From an uncultured Clostridia bacterium (lineage in GTDB: Bacteria > Bacillota > Clostridia > Christensenellales > UBA1242), in assembly GCA_934754355.1 (NCBI GenBank), contig CAKVID010000004.1, positions 124,001-188,000 on the forward strand: 64,000 bases of DNA, given 5' to 3'. The notes beneath the pieces were generated by a model, which was not told where the DNA came from, did no database searches, and worked only from the letters and a program-made list of their open reading frames with translations. The translations under genes were made by a program, and so were the position numbers. Positions 52,783 to 61,535 of the stretch are shown piece by piece (within the stretch, counting starts at the first letter, position 1; each line of letters starts with the position of its first letter).

Positions 52783-54258
52783 TTATTTCTTGTCTTTCTT
52801 AGTTTTCTTATCTTTATCCTTATCTTTATCTTCAGTCTCGTTCTCTTCTTCGTCACTGCTATTAAGAGTATTCTTCTCTAATTTGTCTTTGTCCTTCTCA
52901 CTAGCCGAGCCAACATCTACAACTTTGACAAATATTTCTTTAATTCTATTATCTTCTACTTTGGTTAGTGTGAAGTGAATTTCAACTAGAACGGATATAT
53001 AGACACCATCTTCAATTCTTTCGTCTATAGTCTTATACACTATAACTTTGCCCTCTACTGGCAATTCTTCAGACAAGTCAAATAAGAAACCACCTACCGA
53101 ATTATACTCGGTTTGAGGCAAGTGTTCAATTTCGAGCATTTCAAAGAAGTCTTTAAGATCCATATCCGGGTCTACAATATATTCATGGTCATTCTTCTTA
53201 TCTACTAATTCTTTCTCTTCTTCGTCATGTTCGTCATATATTTCTCCGACCATTTCCTCAATAGCGTCTTCCATACACACAATACCACTAGTTCCACCAT
53301 GTTCGTCTAGAACTATTGCCATGTGTTTTTTGCTAGATTGCATTGCTCTGATTACATCGTCAACCTTCATATTTTCATTGATAAATAGAGGCTCGGTCAT
53401 TATCTTCTTAATTAATATTTTTTCTCCCGAAAGCATTGCTTTGAAGAAATCCTTCTGATTAAGCACACCTATTACTTTATCAATAGTTTCATCATATACA
53501 GGCAATCTGCTGTACATAGTTTCCATAAATACATCTTGTATGTTTTTGACACTATCTGTATAGTTAATGGCAGAAACATCTACTCTAGGTGTCATTATAT
53601 CGTATGCTGTATGACTAGGTAATTCTAATACACCTTGCATAATATTTGCATTATCGTGGTCTATTACACCCTCTTCTTCCATAGTATCAATAATACTTTC
53701 TAATTCTCCCTCAGTTACAGTTGGCTCCTCTTCTGTAGCATTCTTTACTTTGCTTGTAGCAACAGTTTGTAACTTCTGGAATAAGAAAGATATTGGTGTT
53801 AAGATTTTCATAATTATATACATAATTCCACTAGTTCTAAGTGCAAATCTCTGTGGGTCAGTCTTGGCAAGTGTCTTAGGCAAAATCTCGCCAAATGTAA
53901 GAATGACAAGTGTCATAATTACAGTATTAAGAACATTTGCAAGAGTGGGATTAGATATAACTGTACTAAATATGTATGCACATATAGTAGTTGTTCCAAT
54001 ATTTACAAGGTTATTCCCTATAAGTATTGTCGACAGTGCTTTGTTATAATGCTCGGTTATATATATAGCCTTTCTAGCACCTCTAACTTTGTTGTCTGCC
54101 AAATTTTTAAGTCTAATTTGATTAACAGTTGTAAATGCAAGTTCGCTTGCAGAGAAATATGCTGAGCAACCAATTAAAACTATTGCAAGTATATATAGCC
54201 AGATATTTACTCCACCAAGGGTTATAGCACACAACTGTCCAGTCGGTCCTGGTTCCAT
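52783..54258 (-). CDS. CNNM-CBS-CorC/HlyC family membrane protein
   Basis: 491 residues. The N-terminal CNNM (DUF21) domain has hydrophobic segments near residues 14-36, 80-100 and 105-125, with SASELAFTTVN and FGEILPKT, the conserved core of this fold. Two CBS domains follow (MTPRVDVSAI, YSRLPVYDETIDKVIGVL, IVLDEHGGTSGIV), then a CorC_HlyC domain (YNSVGGFLFDL). Family members are magnesium or other cation transport proteins regulated by nucleotide binding in the CBS pair; older names call them hemolysins. The last 25 residues are a Lys/Asp/Glu tail (EDKDKDKDKKTKKDKK) that is not part of the fold. It has its own promoter. The AAGGAGA site sits unusually far (about 14 nt) from the ATG. Confidence 0.92.
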   Translation of the reverse strand: MEPGPTGQLCAITLGGVNIWLYILAIVLIGCSAYFSASELAFTTVNQIRLKNLADNKVRGARKAIYITEHYNKALSTILIGNNLVNIGTTTICAYIFSTVISNPTLANVLNTVIMTLVILTFGEILPKTLAKTDPQRFALRTSGIMYIIMKILTPISFLFQKLQTVATSKVKNATEEEPTVTEGELESIIDTMEEEGVIDHDNANIMQGVLELPSHTAYDIMTPRVDVSAINYTDSVKNIQDVFMETMYSRLPVYDETIDKVIGVLNQKDFFKAMLSGEKILIKKIMTEPLFINENMKVDDVIRAMQSSKKHMAIVLDEHGGTSGIVCMEDAIEEMVGEIYDEHDEEEKELVDKKNDHEYIVDPDMDLKDFFEMLEIEHLPQTEYNSVGGFLFDLSEELPVEGKVIVYKTIDERIEDGVYISVLVEIHFTLTKVEDNRIKEIFVKVVDVGSASEKDKDKLEKNTLNSSDEEENETEDKDKDKDKKTKKDKK

Positions 54259-54322
54259 TTTAAATTAATTTTCTCCTTAAATTATTTATAATATATTCGC
54301 CGTGTAAATAAAGCGTATGCTT

Positions 54323-54351
54323 ATTATATCACACAAACTATATTTTGTAAA
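54323..54351 (-). promoter_or_regulatory. Promoter of the CNNM/CBS gene
   Basis: Minus strand TTTACA (54351-54346), 17 bp, perfect TATAAT (54328-54323). Confidence 0.65.
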
Positions 54352-54420
54352 GTATTTGATATACTGACTGCAAATTCGTCAAAATCTTACACAGAAGTTA
54401 AAAAGTATCCTCAAATAGAT

Positions 54421-54450
54421 TTGACAAGAGTACTTTAAAAATATTAATAT
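54421..54450 (+). promoter_or_regulatory. Promoter of the TasA-like gene, predicted to give a leaderless mRNA
   Basis: TTGACA (54421-54426), 18 bp, TAATAT (54445-54450). The usual distance puts the transcript start at about 54457, right at the ATG (54458). No ribosome binding site lies between. Confidence 0.55.
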
Positions 54451-54457
54451 ATATTAT

Positions 54458-55432
54458 ATGAAGAAGAGAAAGAAAAAAGTATCCAAAAACAAAAAAAAGT
54501 TTTTTATAATACTTTCGTGCTATGTTGTAGTTTTCTTGATTACCTGCATTGTAACAGCCAGCACTCTTGCTTGGTTTAGCAGTTCAACATGGTCGACTAA
54601 TACCGTATATCTGGGTGGCCCCGTATACATTTATTTTTCAGACTCTAGCGGAGTGAAAGAAACTAGCAAAGAAAATAATTTAACGCTTGAAACCCCTCCT
54701 GGTTGGGATTACTTATATCCTGGCATGAATGTTCATATTGGTGCTAGAGCGGTTGTTCAAGGAGCCAAATTTGAGAACATCAAAGAAAATGGGGACACAA
54801 CTTATGTATACACTACTGGTGCAATTCTAAGAGCAAGGATATCTGTAACAGTAACCGACCCTTACGGCAGCACAACTTCTCCCGTTACTCAAGATATTTA
54901 TCGCAATCTTTGGGCACAAATCAAAGATAAAGCATTAACTTTAAATGACGATAGAAATGAAGGTGTGTGGGTTATGGACGATGACTATGACTACAAGACA
55001 CACACGATAATTTCTGACGAAAGTCCAGACACCGGCATAGATGAAGACCATTTCTTCTATTATGTTAGCAAAAATCAAAATTATGAAGATAGTGGCAAAT
55101 ATTCTCTTGTAACAGTAGGAGGAACGGAAAATAATATTTCTGTAGGCTTCTTAGATGACGCTGTACTTACACTATCGGGCAAACAACTAACTAACGACCA
55201 TGCCGATTGTATCCTTACATTCAAGATTATATTCCATGCACTACAAGCATTCTTGCCTTACACCAATGCCGATTTGGGAACACCTTATCAAGGAGACACA
55301 ACCAATCGTTCGCCACATGTAATATTTAGCGACTTGGGAACACCTAAACCTGCAACAATTGAGAATTCTAGAATATTCTTCAAAGAGAGTTTCCAAGCCA
55401 TTTATGACGGCATTGATGGAGCAATTTATTAA
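54458..55432 (+). CDS. TasA/camelysin-like secreted protein
   Basis: 324 residues. A very basic N-terminus (MKKRKKKVSKNKKK) and one hydrophobic segment (15-38) end in STLAWFSSS. This TLAWF-type motif after the signal sequence is the mark of SipW-processed TasA/camelysin-like and similar Firmicutes surface proteins. The mature part has GGPVYIYF, WDYLYPGMNVHIG and ILRARISVTVTD, a beta-sandwich pattern shared by these proteins. Known members form matrix fibres or spore-coat parts. No sipW-like peptidase gene is seen in the window. There is no Shine-Dalgarno before the ATG and no other start codon near, so it may be translated from a leaderless message. Confidence 0.75.
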   Translation: MKKRKKKVSKNKKKFFIILSCYVVVFLITCIVTASTLAWFSSSTWSTNTVYLGGPVYIYFSDSSGVKETSKENNLTLETPPGWDYLYPGMNVHIGARAVVQGAKFENIKENGDTTYVYTTGAILRARISVTVTDPYGSTTSPVTQDIYRNLWAQIKDKALTLNDDRNEGVWVMDDDYDYKTHTIISDESPDTGIDEDHFFYYVSKNQNYEDSGKYSLVTVGGTENNISVGFLDDAVLTLSGKQLTNDHADCILTFKIIFHALQAFLPYTNADLGTPYQGDTTNRSPHVIFSDLGTPKPATIENSRIFFKESFQAIYDGIDGAIY

Positions 55433-55450
55433 GATTGAAATAGTCGCAAA

Positions 55451-55496
55451 TTTAAATCAAGATGTAATGTCAGCCTACTCTGTTTGAACTTGCTAT
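55451..55496 (+). repeat. Dispersed 46-nt structured repeat, copy A
   Basis: It begins TTTAAATCAAG and ends ACTTGCTAT. By hand count 38 of 46 positions match copy B at 62989-62944 (opposite strand). Both ends are nearly identical and partly complementary, so a stem with a variable loop is likely. It starts 19 nt after the stop of the TasA-like gene. Confidence 0.7.
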
Positions 55497-55572
55497 TAAT
55501 ACATTATGTGCCATTTGCTTTTCGACAATCCCCCAATTAAATGGTGGTTGCATAGACCAAATAAACATCAGT

Positions 55573-55611
55573 TGCTGGCAAATATCTCTTTGAACTGCTT
55601 GCCAACAACTT
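55573..55611 (+). other. Hairpin in the gap before fhs
   Basis: GTTGCTGGCAA (55573-55583) pairs with TTGCCAACAAC (55601-55611) at 10 of 11 positions, loop 17 nt, no T-run. A weaker CCATTT / AAATGG pair lies before it. It could be part of an fhs leader or of a larger element that includes the 46-nt repeat. I found no convincing fhs promoter. Confidence 0.45.
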
Positions 55612-55695
55612 TCCAAAATAAATTGTGTAAGCACTTAATTTCGATAAAAATATTTATACTATAAAAAAACAAAAAAACCAATGAGGAGGACACAC

Positions 55696-57348
55696 ATGAC
55701 CGATATAGAAATAGCCGAAAGCATTAAACCCAAGAAAATTAAAGATGTAGCCAAAACCATAGGACTTAAGCCAAAAGATATAATTCTTTATGGCGACATC
55801 AAAGCCAAAGTAAGAAAGAAACCCAACCCTAATAATAACAATAAATTAGTACTAGTTACAGCCATTAATCCTACAAGTGCAGGAATAGGCAAGACAACTG
55901 TATCTATAGGAATTGCAGACGCATTGCATTCTATGGGCGAAAGTGTATGTCTAGCACTTAGAGAACCATCACTTGGCCCCGTATTTGGAGTTAAAGGTGG
56001 TGCAACTGGTGGTGGATATTCCCAAGTAGTTCCAATGGCAGATATCAATCTACATTTCAATGGAGACTTCCATGCTATAACCAGTGCAAATAATTTGCTT
56101 TGTGCAATGATAGATAATCACATTTATCAAGGCAACGAATTAGACATAGACTGTTCCAAAATATTATTCCACAGATGTTTAGACCTAAATGACCGAGCAT
56201 TAAGAAGTGTAACAGTAGCACAAACCAAGATTGAAAGTCCTAGACAAGACAGTTTCACTATCACAGCAGCCAGCGAAATTATGGCAATCATGTGCCTAGC
56301 CAAAGATATAAACGATTTGAAGAGACGACTAGGAAATATTATTGTTGCCCTTAATTCCAAAGGCAAACCTGTATATTGCAAAGATTTGAAAATTGCCGAT
56401 GCAATGGCAATATTACTTAAAGACGCTTGCTTGCCTAATTTAGTTCAAACTCTAGAAGGCACACCTGCCCTAGTACACTTAGGACCATTTGCTAATATTG
56501 CACATGGGTGCAATAGTATAACTGCTACAAATCTAAGCATGACGCTTGCCAAATATACAATAACTGAGGCAGGCTTTGGTGCAGACCTTGGTGCAGAGAA
56601 ATTCTTTGATTTAAAGTGCAGAGTGGCTGGGCTTAAACCTAATGCCGTTGTATTAGTTGCAACTGTACAAGCACTTAAATTGCATGGCGGAGCTGATAAG
56701 AAGAATTTGAAAGAAGAAAATCTTGACGCCCTAAAATTAGGAATTGGCAATCTAGTAAGACACATTAATATAATAAAAAATACTTATAAATTGCCTCTAG
56801 TAGTAACACTTAATAAATACATTACTGATAGCAAGAAAGAAGTAGACTTAGTACTAGAAACGCTTGAAAAATTATCCTGCAATTATGCTATTAATGACGC
56901 ATGGGCATTAGGCAGTGCTGGTGCTATCGACCTTGCTCGCAAAGTTATGGAATTATGCGAAGAAGATAATAGTACATTTAGTTATAGTTATCAATTAGAA
57001 GATAGCGTTGAGAAGAAGATTGAGGACATATGTCACAGTGTTTATGGTGCAAGCGGTGTAAAATTCACGGACAAAGCACTAGATAGTATCAAAGTTATTA
57101 ATAAATTGAAATTAGATAAACTCCCTATTATAATTGCTAAAACTCAATACTCTTTATCTGATAATCCTAAATTAATTGGTGCTCCAACTGATTTTGATAT
57201 AACAATTAGAGATATAGAGATTAGAAGCGGTGCTGAATTCTTAGTTGCCCTTGCTGGAGATATGATGCTAATGCCAGGACTTAGCAAAGAGCCTGCTGGT
57301 GTTAATATGAAAATAACCAACTCTGGCAAAATTAGTGGATTATTCTAA
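55696..57348 (+). CDS. fhs: Formate-tetrahydrofolate ligase
   Basis: The start is placed at ATG 55696 (550 residues) because AGGAGG lies 6 bases before it; an in-frame ATG at 55681 precedes that site. The P-loop TSAGIGKTT (family usually PAGEGKTT), REPSLGPVFG-KGGATGGG, DINLHFNGDFHAI and the C-terminal MPGLSKEPAG are the family hallmarks. It joins formate to tetrahydrofolate with ATP, giving 10-formyl-THF for purine synthesis or the Wood-Ljungdahl methyl branch. It is the first gene of an operon with a flavoprotein, galE and rdgB (gaps of 12, 10 and 28 bp). No other acetogenesis genes are visible, so a biosynthetic role is as likely. Confidence 0.95.
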   Translation: MTDIEIAESIKPKKIKDVAKTIGLKPKDIILYGDIKAKVRKKPNPNNNNKLVLVTAINPTSAGIGKTTVSIGIADALHSMGESVCLALREPSLGPVFGVKGGATGGGYSQVVPMADINLHFNGDFHAITSANNLLCAMIDNHIYQGNELDIDCSKILFHRCLDLNDRALRSVTVAQTKIESPRQDSFTITAASEIMAIMCLAKDINDLKRRLGNIIVALNSKGKPVYCKDLKIADAMAILLKDACLPNLVQTLEGTPALVHLGPFANIAHGCNSITATNLSMTLAKYTITEAGFGADLGAEKFFDLKCRVAGLKPNAVVLVATVQALKLHGGADKKNLKEENLDALKLGIGNLVRHINIIKNTYKLPLVVTLNKYITDSKKEVDLVLETLEKLSCNYAINDAWALGSAGAIDLARKVMELCEEDNSTFSYSYQLEDSVEKKIEDICHSVYGASGVKFTDKALDSIKVINKLKLDKLPIIIAKTQYSLSDNPKLIGAPTDFDITIRDIEIRSGAEFLVALAGDMMLMPGLSKEPAGVNMKITNSGKISGLF

Positions 57349-57360
57349 AGAGAGGAAAAT

Positions 57361-58296
57361 GTGGAAGAAATATACGATATAATTATTCTTGGCGGAGGCC
57401 CTGCAGGAATGAGTGCTGGCATTTATGCTAGTCAAACCAAACAAAGAACTCTGCTAATAGAGAACTCTAAATTTGGTGGACAAATAGCCACCACTAGCAT
57501 GGTCACCAATTATCTAGGCTTTGAGAAAATTACAGGCAAAGACCTAAGCGATACTATGCACAACCATCTACTTTCAGTTAATTCTGTAGATATACTTAAT
57601 GCCGAGATATTTTCAACCAAACTTGATGGAGATATCAAAGAAGTAGTAACTAGCAAAGGAGTGTACCAAAGTCATGCTGTAATAATTGCAATTGGCACAC
57701 AATCTAGAAAATTAGGCGTAGACAACGAAAGCAAATATTTGAGACATGGACTAACCTACAATACTCTAATGGATAGAGACAAATTTGAAGGCAAGAATGT
57801 AGCAGTAATTGGCGGGGGAAATACCGCAATTGAAGACGCAATTTATATTAGCGAGAAAGCCAAAAAAGTATATCTAATTCATCGAAGACAGGAATTCAGA
57901 GCAGATATGAAACTTGTAGAAGATTTGAAGAGCAAAATAGCCGACGAAGGTAAGATTGAATTAGTGCTAGAATGCAAGCCAAAAGAAATAATTGGCAAAG
58001 AAGATGTAGAGAAATTAGTCTTAACACATATACCCGATGACCAAGATGTAGTACTTGATGTACAAGGAATATTTGTTTGCATTGGAAGAGGTGCAAATAC
58101 AGATATAATTGATGAGAAAGTAGAAAGAGATAGTAGCGGTTATATTATAACCAATGACCGAATGGAAACCAATTTGCCGGGGGTATATGCAACGGGAGAT
58201 ATCCGCACTACCCCGCTTAGACAAATAGTAACAGCAGTAGCAGATGGTGCAATTGCTAGCACACAAGCATTAACATACAATAGAAAATTTAAATAA
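57361..58296 (+). CDS. TrxB-like FAD/NAD(P)H flavoprotein lacking the redox CxxC
   Basis: 311 residues from a GTG start; the overlapping ATG at 57359 is in another frame and stops at once. FAD motif LGGGPAGMSAG (10-20), NAD(P) motif VIGGGNTAIEDA (149-160) with HRR for the NADPH phosphate, and the C-terminal GVYATGDIRTTPLRQ are those of low-molecular-weight thioredoxin reductase. The redox centre CATC expected after the SY motif reads N134-T-L-M137. Without cysteines it cannot reduce thioredoxin by the normal dithiol route. It could be a ferredoxin/flavodoxin-type reductase or use another acceptor. It follows fhs by 12 bp; GAGG precedes the start. Confidence 0.88.
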   Translation: MEEIYDIIILGGGPAGMSAGIYASQTKQRTLLIENSKFGGQIATTSMVTNYLGFEKITGKDLSDTMHNHLLSVNSVDILNAEIFSTKLDGDIKEVVTSKGVYQSHAVIIAIGTQSRKLGVDNESKYLRHGLTYNTLMDRDKFEGKNVAVIGGGNTAIEDAIYISEKAKKVYLIHRRQEFRADMKLVEDLKSKIADEGKIELVLECKPKEIIGKEDVEKLVLTHIPDDQDVVLDVQGIFVCIGRGANTDIIDEKVERDSSGYIITNDRMETNLPGVYATGDIRTTPLRQIVTAVADGAIASTQALTYNRKFK

Positions 58297-58306
58297 GGAG
58301 AAATTT

Positions 58307-59314
58307 ATGAATATTTTAGTAACAGGTGGTCTAGGATTTATAGGCTCACACACAGTAGTTGAATTAATTAATGAAGGATACAATGTCGTAATTGTAGATA
58401 ATCTATGCAATAGCAAAATAGAAGTACTAGATAAAATTGAGAAGATAACCAAAGTTAGACCAAAATTTTATCAAATAAATTTGCTTACAATTGAAGATTT
58501 GAGAAAAGTATTTGTAGAAAACGAAATAGATAGCGTTATCCACTTTGCCGGACTTAAAGCAGTAGGCGAGAGTATCAGTATGCCATTAGAGTATTATGAC
58601 AATAATATTACAGGCACTCTTAATTTGCTTAAATGCATGAGAGAAAATAATGTAAAGAAAATAGTATTTAGTTCTAGTGCTTGCGTTTACGGATTTCCAA
58701 AGTCTAACCCTATTGACGAGAATTCTCCATGCAACCTTGCAACCAATCCTTATGGCAGAACCAAATGCTTTATAGAAGATATACTTAAAGATTTGTATAC
58801 TTCAGATAATAGTTGGAGTATTACTATCCTTAGATACTTCAATCCAGTAGGTGCTCATTCTTCTGGTTTGCTTGGCGAAGACCCTAATGGAATTCCTAAT
58901 AACTTGATGCCATTTATTTTGCGTGTTGCCGAAGGCAAAACAGACAAACTTCATATATTTGGCAATGATTACGATACTGCCGATGGCACTTGCATTAGAG
59001 ATTTTATCCATGTAGTAGACTTGGCAAGAGGACATGTCAAGGCAATTGCACATATGGAAAATAATGAAACCCCTAGCATAGATATATATAATCTAGGCAC
59101 GGGTAAAGGAACTTCTGTACTAGAATTAGTTAATGCATTCAATAATATTAATGGCAACTTGGTTGAATATGTATATGATGCTAGAAGACCGGGCGATGTA
59201 CCAGTAAATTATGCAAAGACAGACAAAGCCAAAGCCGAATTGGGATTTGAATGCACACTAGATATTAACGATATGTGCAGAGATGCTTGGAACTTCAGTA
59301 AGCATAAAAAGTAA
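58307..59314 (+). CDS. galE: UDP-glucose 4-epimerase
   Basis: 335 residues. Extended short-chain dehydrogenase with NAD motif GGLGFIGSHT (7-16), VDNLCNS, FSSSACVYG and the catalytic Tyr-x3-Lys in NPYGRTK. GTCIRDFIHVVDLA, YNLGTGKGTSVLEL and RRPGDVPVNYA are typical of GalE. It interconverts UDP-glucose and UDP-galactose, feeding surface polysaccharides, which fits the many envelope genes. It begins 10 bp after the flavoprotein behind AAGGAG. Confidence 0.94.
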   Translation: MNILVTGGLGFIGSHTVVELINEGYNVVIVDNLCNSKIEVLDKIEKITKVRPKFYQINLLTIEDLRKVFVENEIDSVIHFAGLKAVGESISMPLEYYDNNITGTLNLLKCMRENNVKKIVFSSSACVYGFPKSNPIDENSPCNLATNPYGRTKCFIEDILKDLYTSDNSWSITILRYFNPVGAHSSGLLGEDPNGIPNNLMPFILRVAEGKTDKLHIFGNDYDTADGTCIRDFIHVVDLARGHVKAIAHMENNETPSIDIYNLGTGKGTSVLELVNAFNNINGNLVEYVYDARRPGDVPVNYAKTDKAKAELGFECTLDINDMCRDAWNFSKHKK

Positions 59315-59342
59315 TTAAGAAAATAAGATAAAAGAGAACTTT

Positions 59343-59960
59343 ATGAGAAAAATTATACTAGCCACAAATAATAGTCACAAAGTAGCAGAAATCAAAAGAA
59401 TATTCAAACTCTATCAATTCTTAACTCTTAAAGACATTGGGTTCGACAAAGATATCGTAGAAGACGGCTTAACATTTGAAGAGAATGCTATAATCAAAGC
59501 ACAAGCCGTACACGAATACGCCAAAAGCAAAAATCTAGATTGTGCAGTCCTCTCTGACGACAGCGGACTATGCGTGAAAGCAATTAATTACGAGCCGGGA
59601 ATTTATAGTAGCAGATATAGCGGTCAAGGAGATGAAGCCAATAGACAGAAAGTATTAGAGAAATTACTAGATATCCAAGACCGCACCGCTTATATGCAGT
59701 GTTATGCCGTACTAATTATGCCTGATGGACAAATGACTGTCTACGAAGGCAAAACATATGGTTCAATCACCAAGACCAAAATTGGCGATGAAAGTTTTGG
59801 CTACGATTGTATATTCTGGTCAACCAAATTAAATAAGACTTTTGGTCAAGCAACCGAAGAAGAGAAAGATAGCGTATCTCACAGAGCAATCGCTATGAAA
59901 CCTATCAAAGAATACTTGGATAGCATTAATTATAGAGGACTAGACGACAGCGAATATTAA
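59343..59960 (+). CDS. rdgB: Non-canonical purine NTP pyrophosphatase (RdgB/HAM1 family)
   Basis: 205 residues with the family motifs ILATNNSHKVAEI, EDGLTFEENAIIKA, SDDSGLCV, GIYSSRYSG, SFGYDCIFW and SHRAIAMK. It hydrolyses dITP, ITP and XTP to monophosphates and so keeps damaged purines out of DNA and RNA. It is the last gene of the fhs operon, 28 bp after galE, with a weak AAGAGAA ribosome site. A terminator-like structure begins 5 bp after its stop. Confidence 0.94.
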   Translation: MRKIILATNNSHKVAEIKRIFKLYQFLTLKDIGFDKDIVEDGLTFEENAIIKAQAVHEYAKSKNLDCAVLSDDSGLCVKAINYEPGIYSSRYSGQGDEANRQKVLEKLLDIQDRTAYMQCYAVLIMPDGQMTVYEGKTYGSITKTKIGDESFGYDCIFWSTKLNKTFGQATEEEKDSVSHRAIAMKPIKEYLDSINYRGLDDSEY

Positions 59961-59964
59961 TCAC

Positions 59965-60072
59965 AAAAACTCCTATCAAATGAATATGTACTAATATCAA
60001 TAAGTTGTAATTTCTAATTAAAAGATAACTACAACTAATAGATATCAATATTATTGATTAAGGAGTTTTTTT
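59965..60072 (+). terminator. Branched terminator whose 3' arm contains the next gene's Shine-Dalgarno
   Basis: AAAAACTCCTATCAA (59965-59979) pairs with TTGAT (60054-60058) and AGGAGTTTTT (60061-60070), followed by T-rich sequence. An inner hairpin AGTTGTA (60003-60009) / TACAACT (60030-60036) sits inside. The AGGAG in the closing stem is the only ribosome binding site of the LysM-GH18 gene (ATG 60075), so folding would end the rdgB mRNA and also hide that site. Confidence 0.7.
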
Positions 60073-60074
60073 AT

Positions 60075-61343
60075 ATGATATACACAATCCGAGCAGGAGA
60101 CACATTATCAAACATCGCCAGTAATTACAATTTAACCTATGAACAACTGGCCTCCATTAATGGAATAACCGACCCCAATAATATAAGTGTTGGGCAGAAT
60201 TTATTTATCCCAAATGACATAGCAACAACCCACACAGTCAAGGCGGGCGAGACACTATATTCTATTAGCCGTATGCATGGCATTCCTCTACAAACTCTAA
60301 TTAATGCCAACAAACAAATAACTAATCCTAATAGAATAAATATTGGAGATGTAATTAATCTACCCGACACTAGAAGAGTAGTAGAAGCAAATGGGTATGC
60401 CGTTGCAAATATAAATACTAGAGTACTAGATAGAACTCTACCCTACCTTACATACTTAAGTTTATTTAGTTATCAAGTCAAAGCCGATGGCACTCTTTAC
60501 ACACTATACGAAGACGCTCTAATCAATTCGGCTAGACAGTCGAGCGTTGCTCCTGTAATGGTTGTAACCAACATATCTTCCGATGGCTTTGATAGTGACC
60601 TAGCACATACAATACTTACTAACGACAATATTCAAAACACACTAGTAAATAACATTGTAAGCACACTTATTGCCAAAAACTATTATGGTGTTGACATAGA
60701 CTTTGAATATTTATATCCTGAAGACAGAGTTAATTATTTGAATTTCTTGAGAAAATTAAAGACACAATTACAAGCAAACAATCTATATTTAAGCGTAGCG
60801 GTTGCACCTAAGTATAGAGATAATCAAAGCGGATTATTATATGAAGCACACGACTACAGAGGAATAGGAGAGATAGCAGATAGAGTAATAATAATGACTT
60901 ATGAATGGGGTTATATCTATGGCGAGCCACGAGCAATAAGCCCACTAAGAGAAGTAGAAGCCGTTATCTCTTATGCAGTAACTAGAATACCATCTGAAAA
61001 AATTTTAATGGGTATGCCAAACTACGCATACAATTGGACACTTCCATTCACCCAAGGAAGCAGTGCCACAGTGCTTACAAATGTTCAAGCAGTAAATTTA
61101 GCATTTGAAAGGGGTGCTACAATTAATTTCGACACATCTGAATATGCACCATACTTTAATTATGTAGATGATGACGGCAAAAAACATGTTGTTTGGTTTG
61201 ACGATGCTAGAAGTATAGACGCCAGACTAGACCTAGTAACTAAGTATAATTTAGCAGGTGTTAGTTATTGGACTATCAATAATTATAGTGCCATAAATTA
61301 CTCAATTCTAAATAACAAATTCCAAATTAAGAAAGTTCTATAA
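60075..61343 (+). CDS. LysM-GH18 glycosidase, YaaH/SleL-like
   Basis: The start is placed at ATG 60075 (422 residues): AGGAG lies 9 bases before it, and MIYTIRAGDTL begins the first LysM domain directly. Two LysM domains (about 2-46 and 51-97) bind peptidoglycan. The rest is a glycoside hydrolase family 18 barrel with the catalytic D207-I-D209-F-E211 motif in YYGVDIDFEYL, and a C-terminal GVSYWTINN strand. This architecture is that of YaaH/SleL, N-acetylglucosaminidases that act on spore cortex during germination. There is no signal peptide, as in spore-associated relatives. It suggests the organism forms spores. Confidence 0.92.
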   Translation: MIYTIRAGDTLSNIASNYNLTYEQLASINGITDPNNISVGQNLFIPNDIATTHTVKAGETLYSISRMHGIPLQTLINANKQITNPNRINIGDVINLPDTRRVVEANGYAVANINTRVLDRTLPYLTYLSLFSYQVKADGTLYTLYEDALINSARQSSVAPVMVVTNISSDGFDSDLAHTILTNDNIQNTLVNNIVSTLIAKNYYGVDIDFEYLYPEDRVNYLNFLRKLKTQLQANNLYLSVAVAPKYRDNQSGLLYEAHDYRGIGEIADRVIIMTYEWGYIYGEPRAISPLREVEAVISYAVTRIPSEKILMGMPNYAYNWTLPFTQGSSATVLTNVQAVNLAFERGATINFDTSEYAPYFNYVDDDGKKHVVWFDDARSIDARLDLVTKYNLAGVSYWTINNYSAINYSILNNKFQIKKVL

Positions 61344-61382
61344 AAAATTCCCTACTTTTTCAAATATTTTTTACATTTCCAA

Positions 61383-61410
61383 TTGCATTTTGTTTTTTTT
61401 GTGCTATACT
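61383..61410 (+). promoter_or_regulatory. Promoter of the DAC-domain gene (extended -10)
   Basis: TTGCAT (61383-61388), 16 bp, TATACT (61405-61410), with TGC directly before it. The predicted leader is about 120 nt and AT-rich; I see no stable structure in it. Confidence 0.6.
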
Positions 61411-61535
61411 CATAAAAAAATTAGTATATAATTAATTATTTAGTAAGTCAGTTTTAATTTATCCAAATATTGCAAAAATCAAATATTAACTTTCTGTCAT
61501 AAACTAAATAGTTGGAAACAATTGGGGGCTATAAT

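Noticed and set aside
55433..55695. Tetrahydrofolate riboswitch before fhs
   Set aside because: Hairpins are present, but I cannot find the conserved cores of the THF riboswitch, and the best structure overlaps a repeat that also occurs after an unrelated gene.
57361..58296. Naming the flavoprotein thioredoxin reductase (trxB)
   Set aside because: The redox-active CxxC is absent, so the name would predict an activity the protein cannot perform in the normal way.
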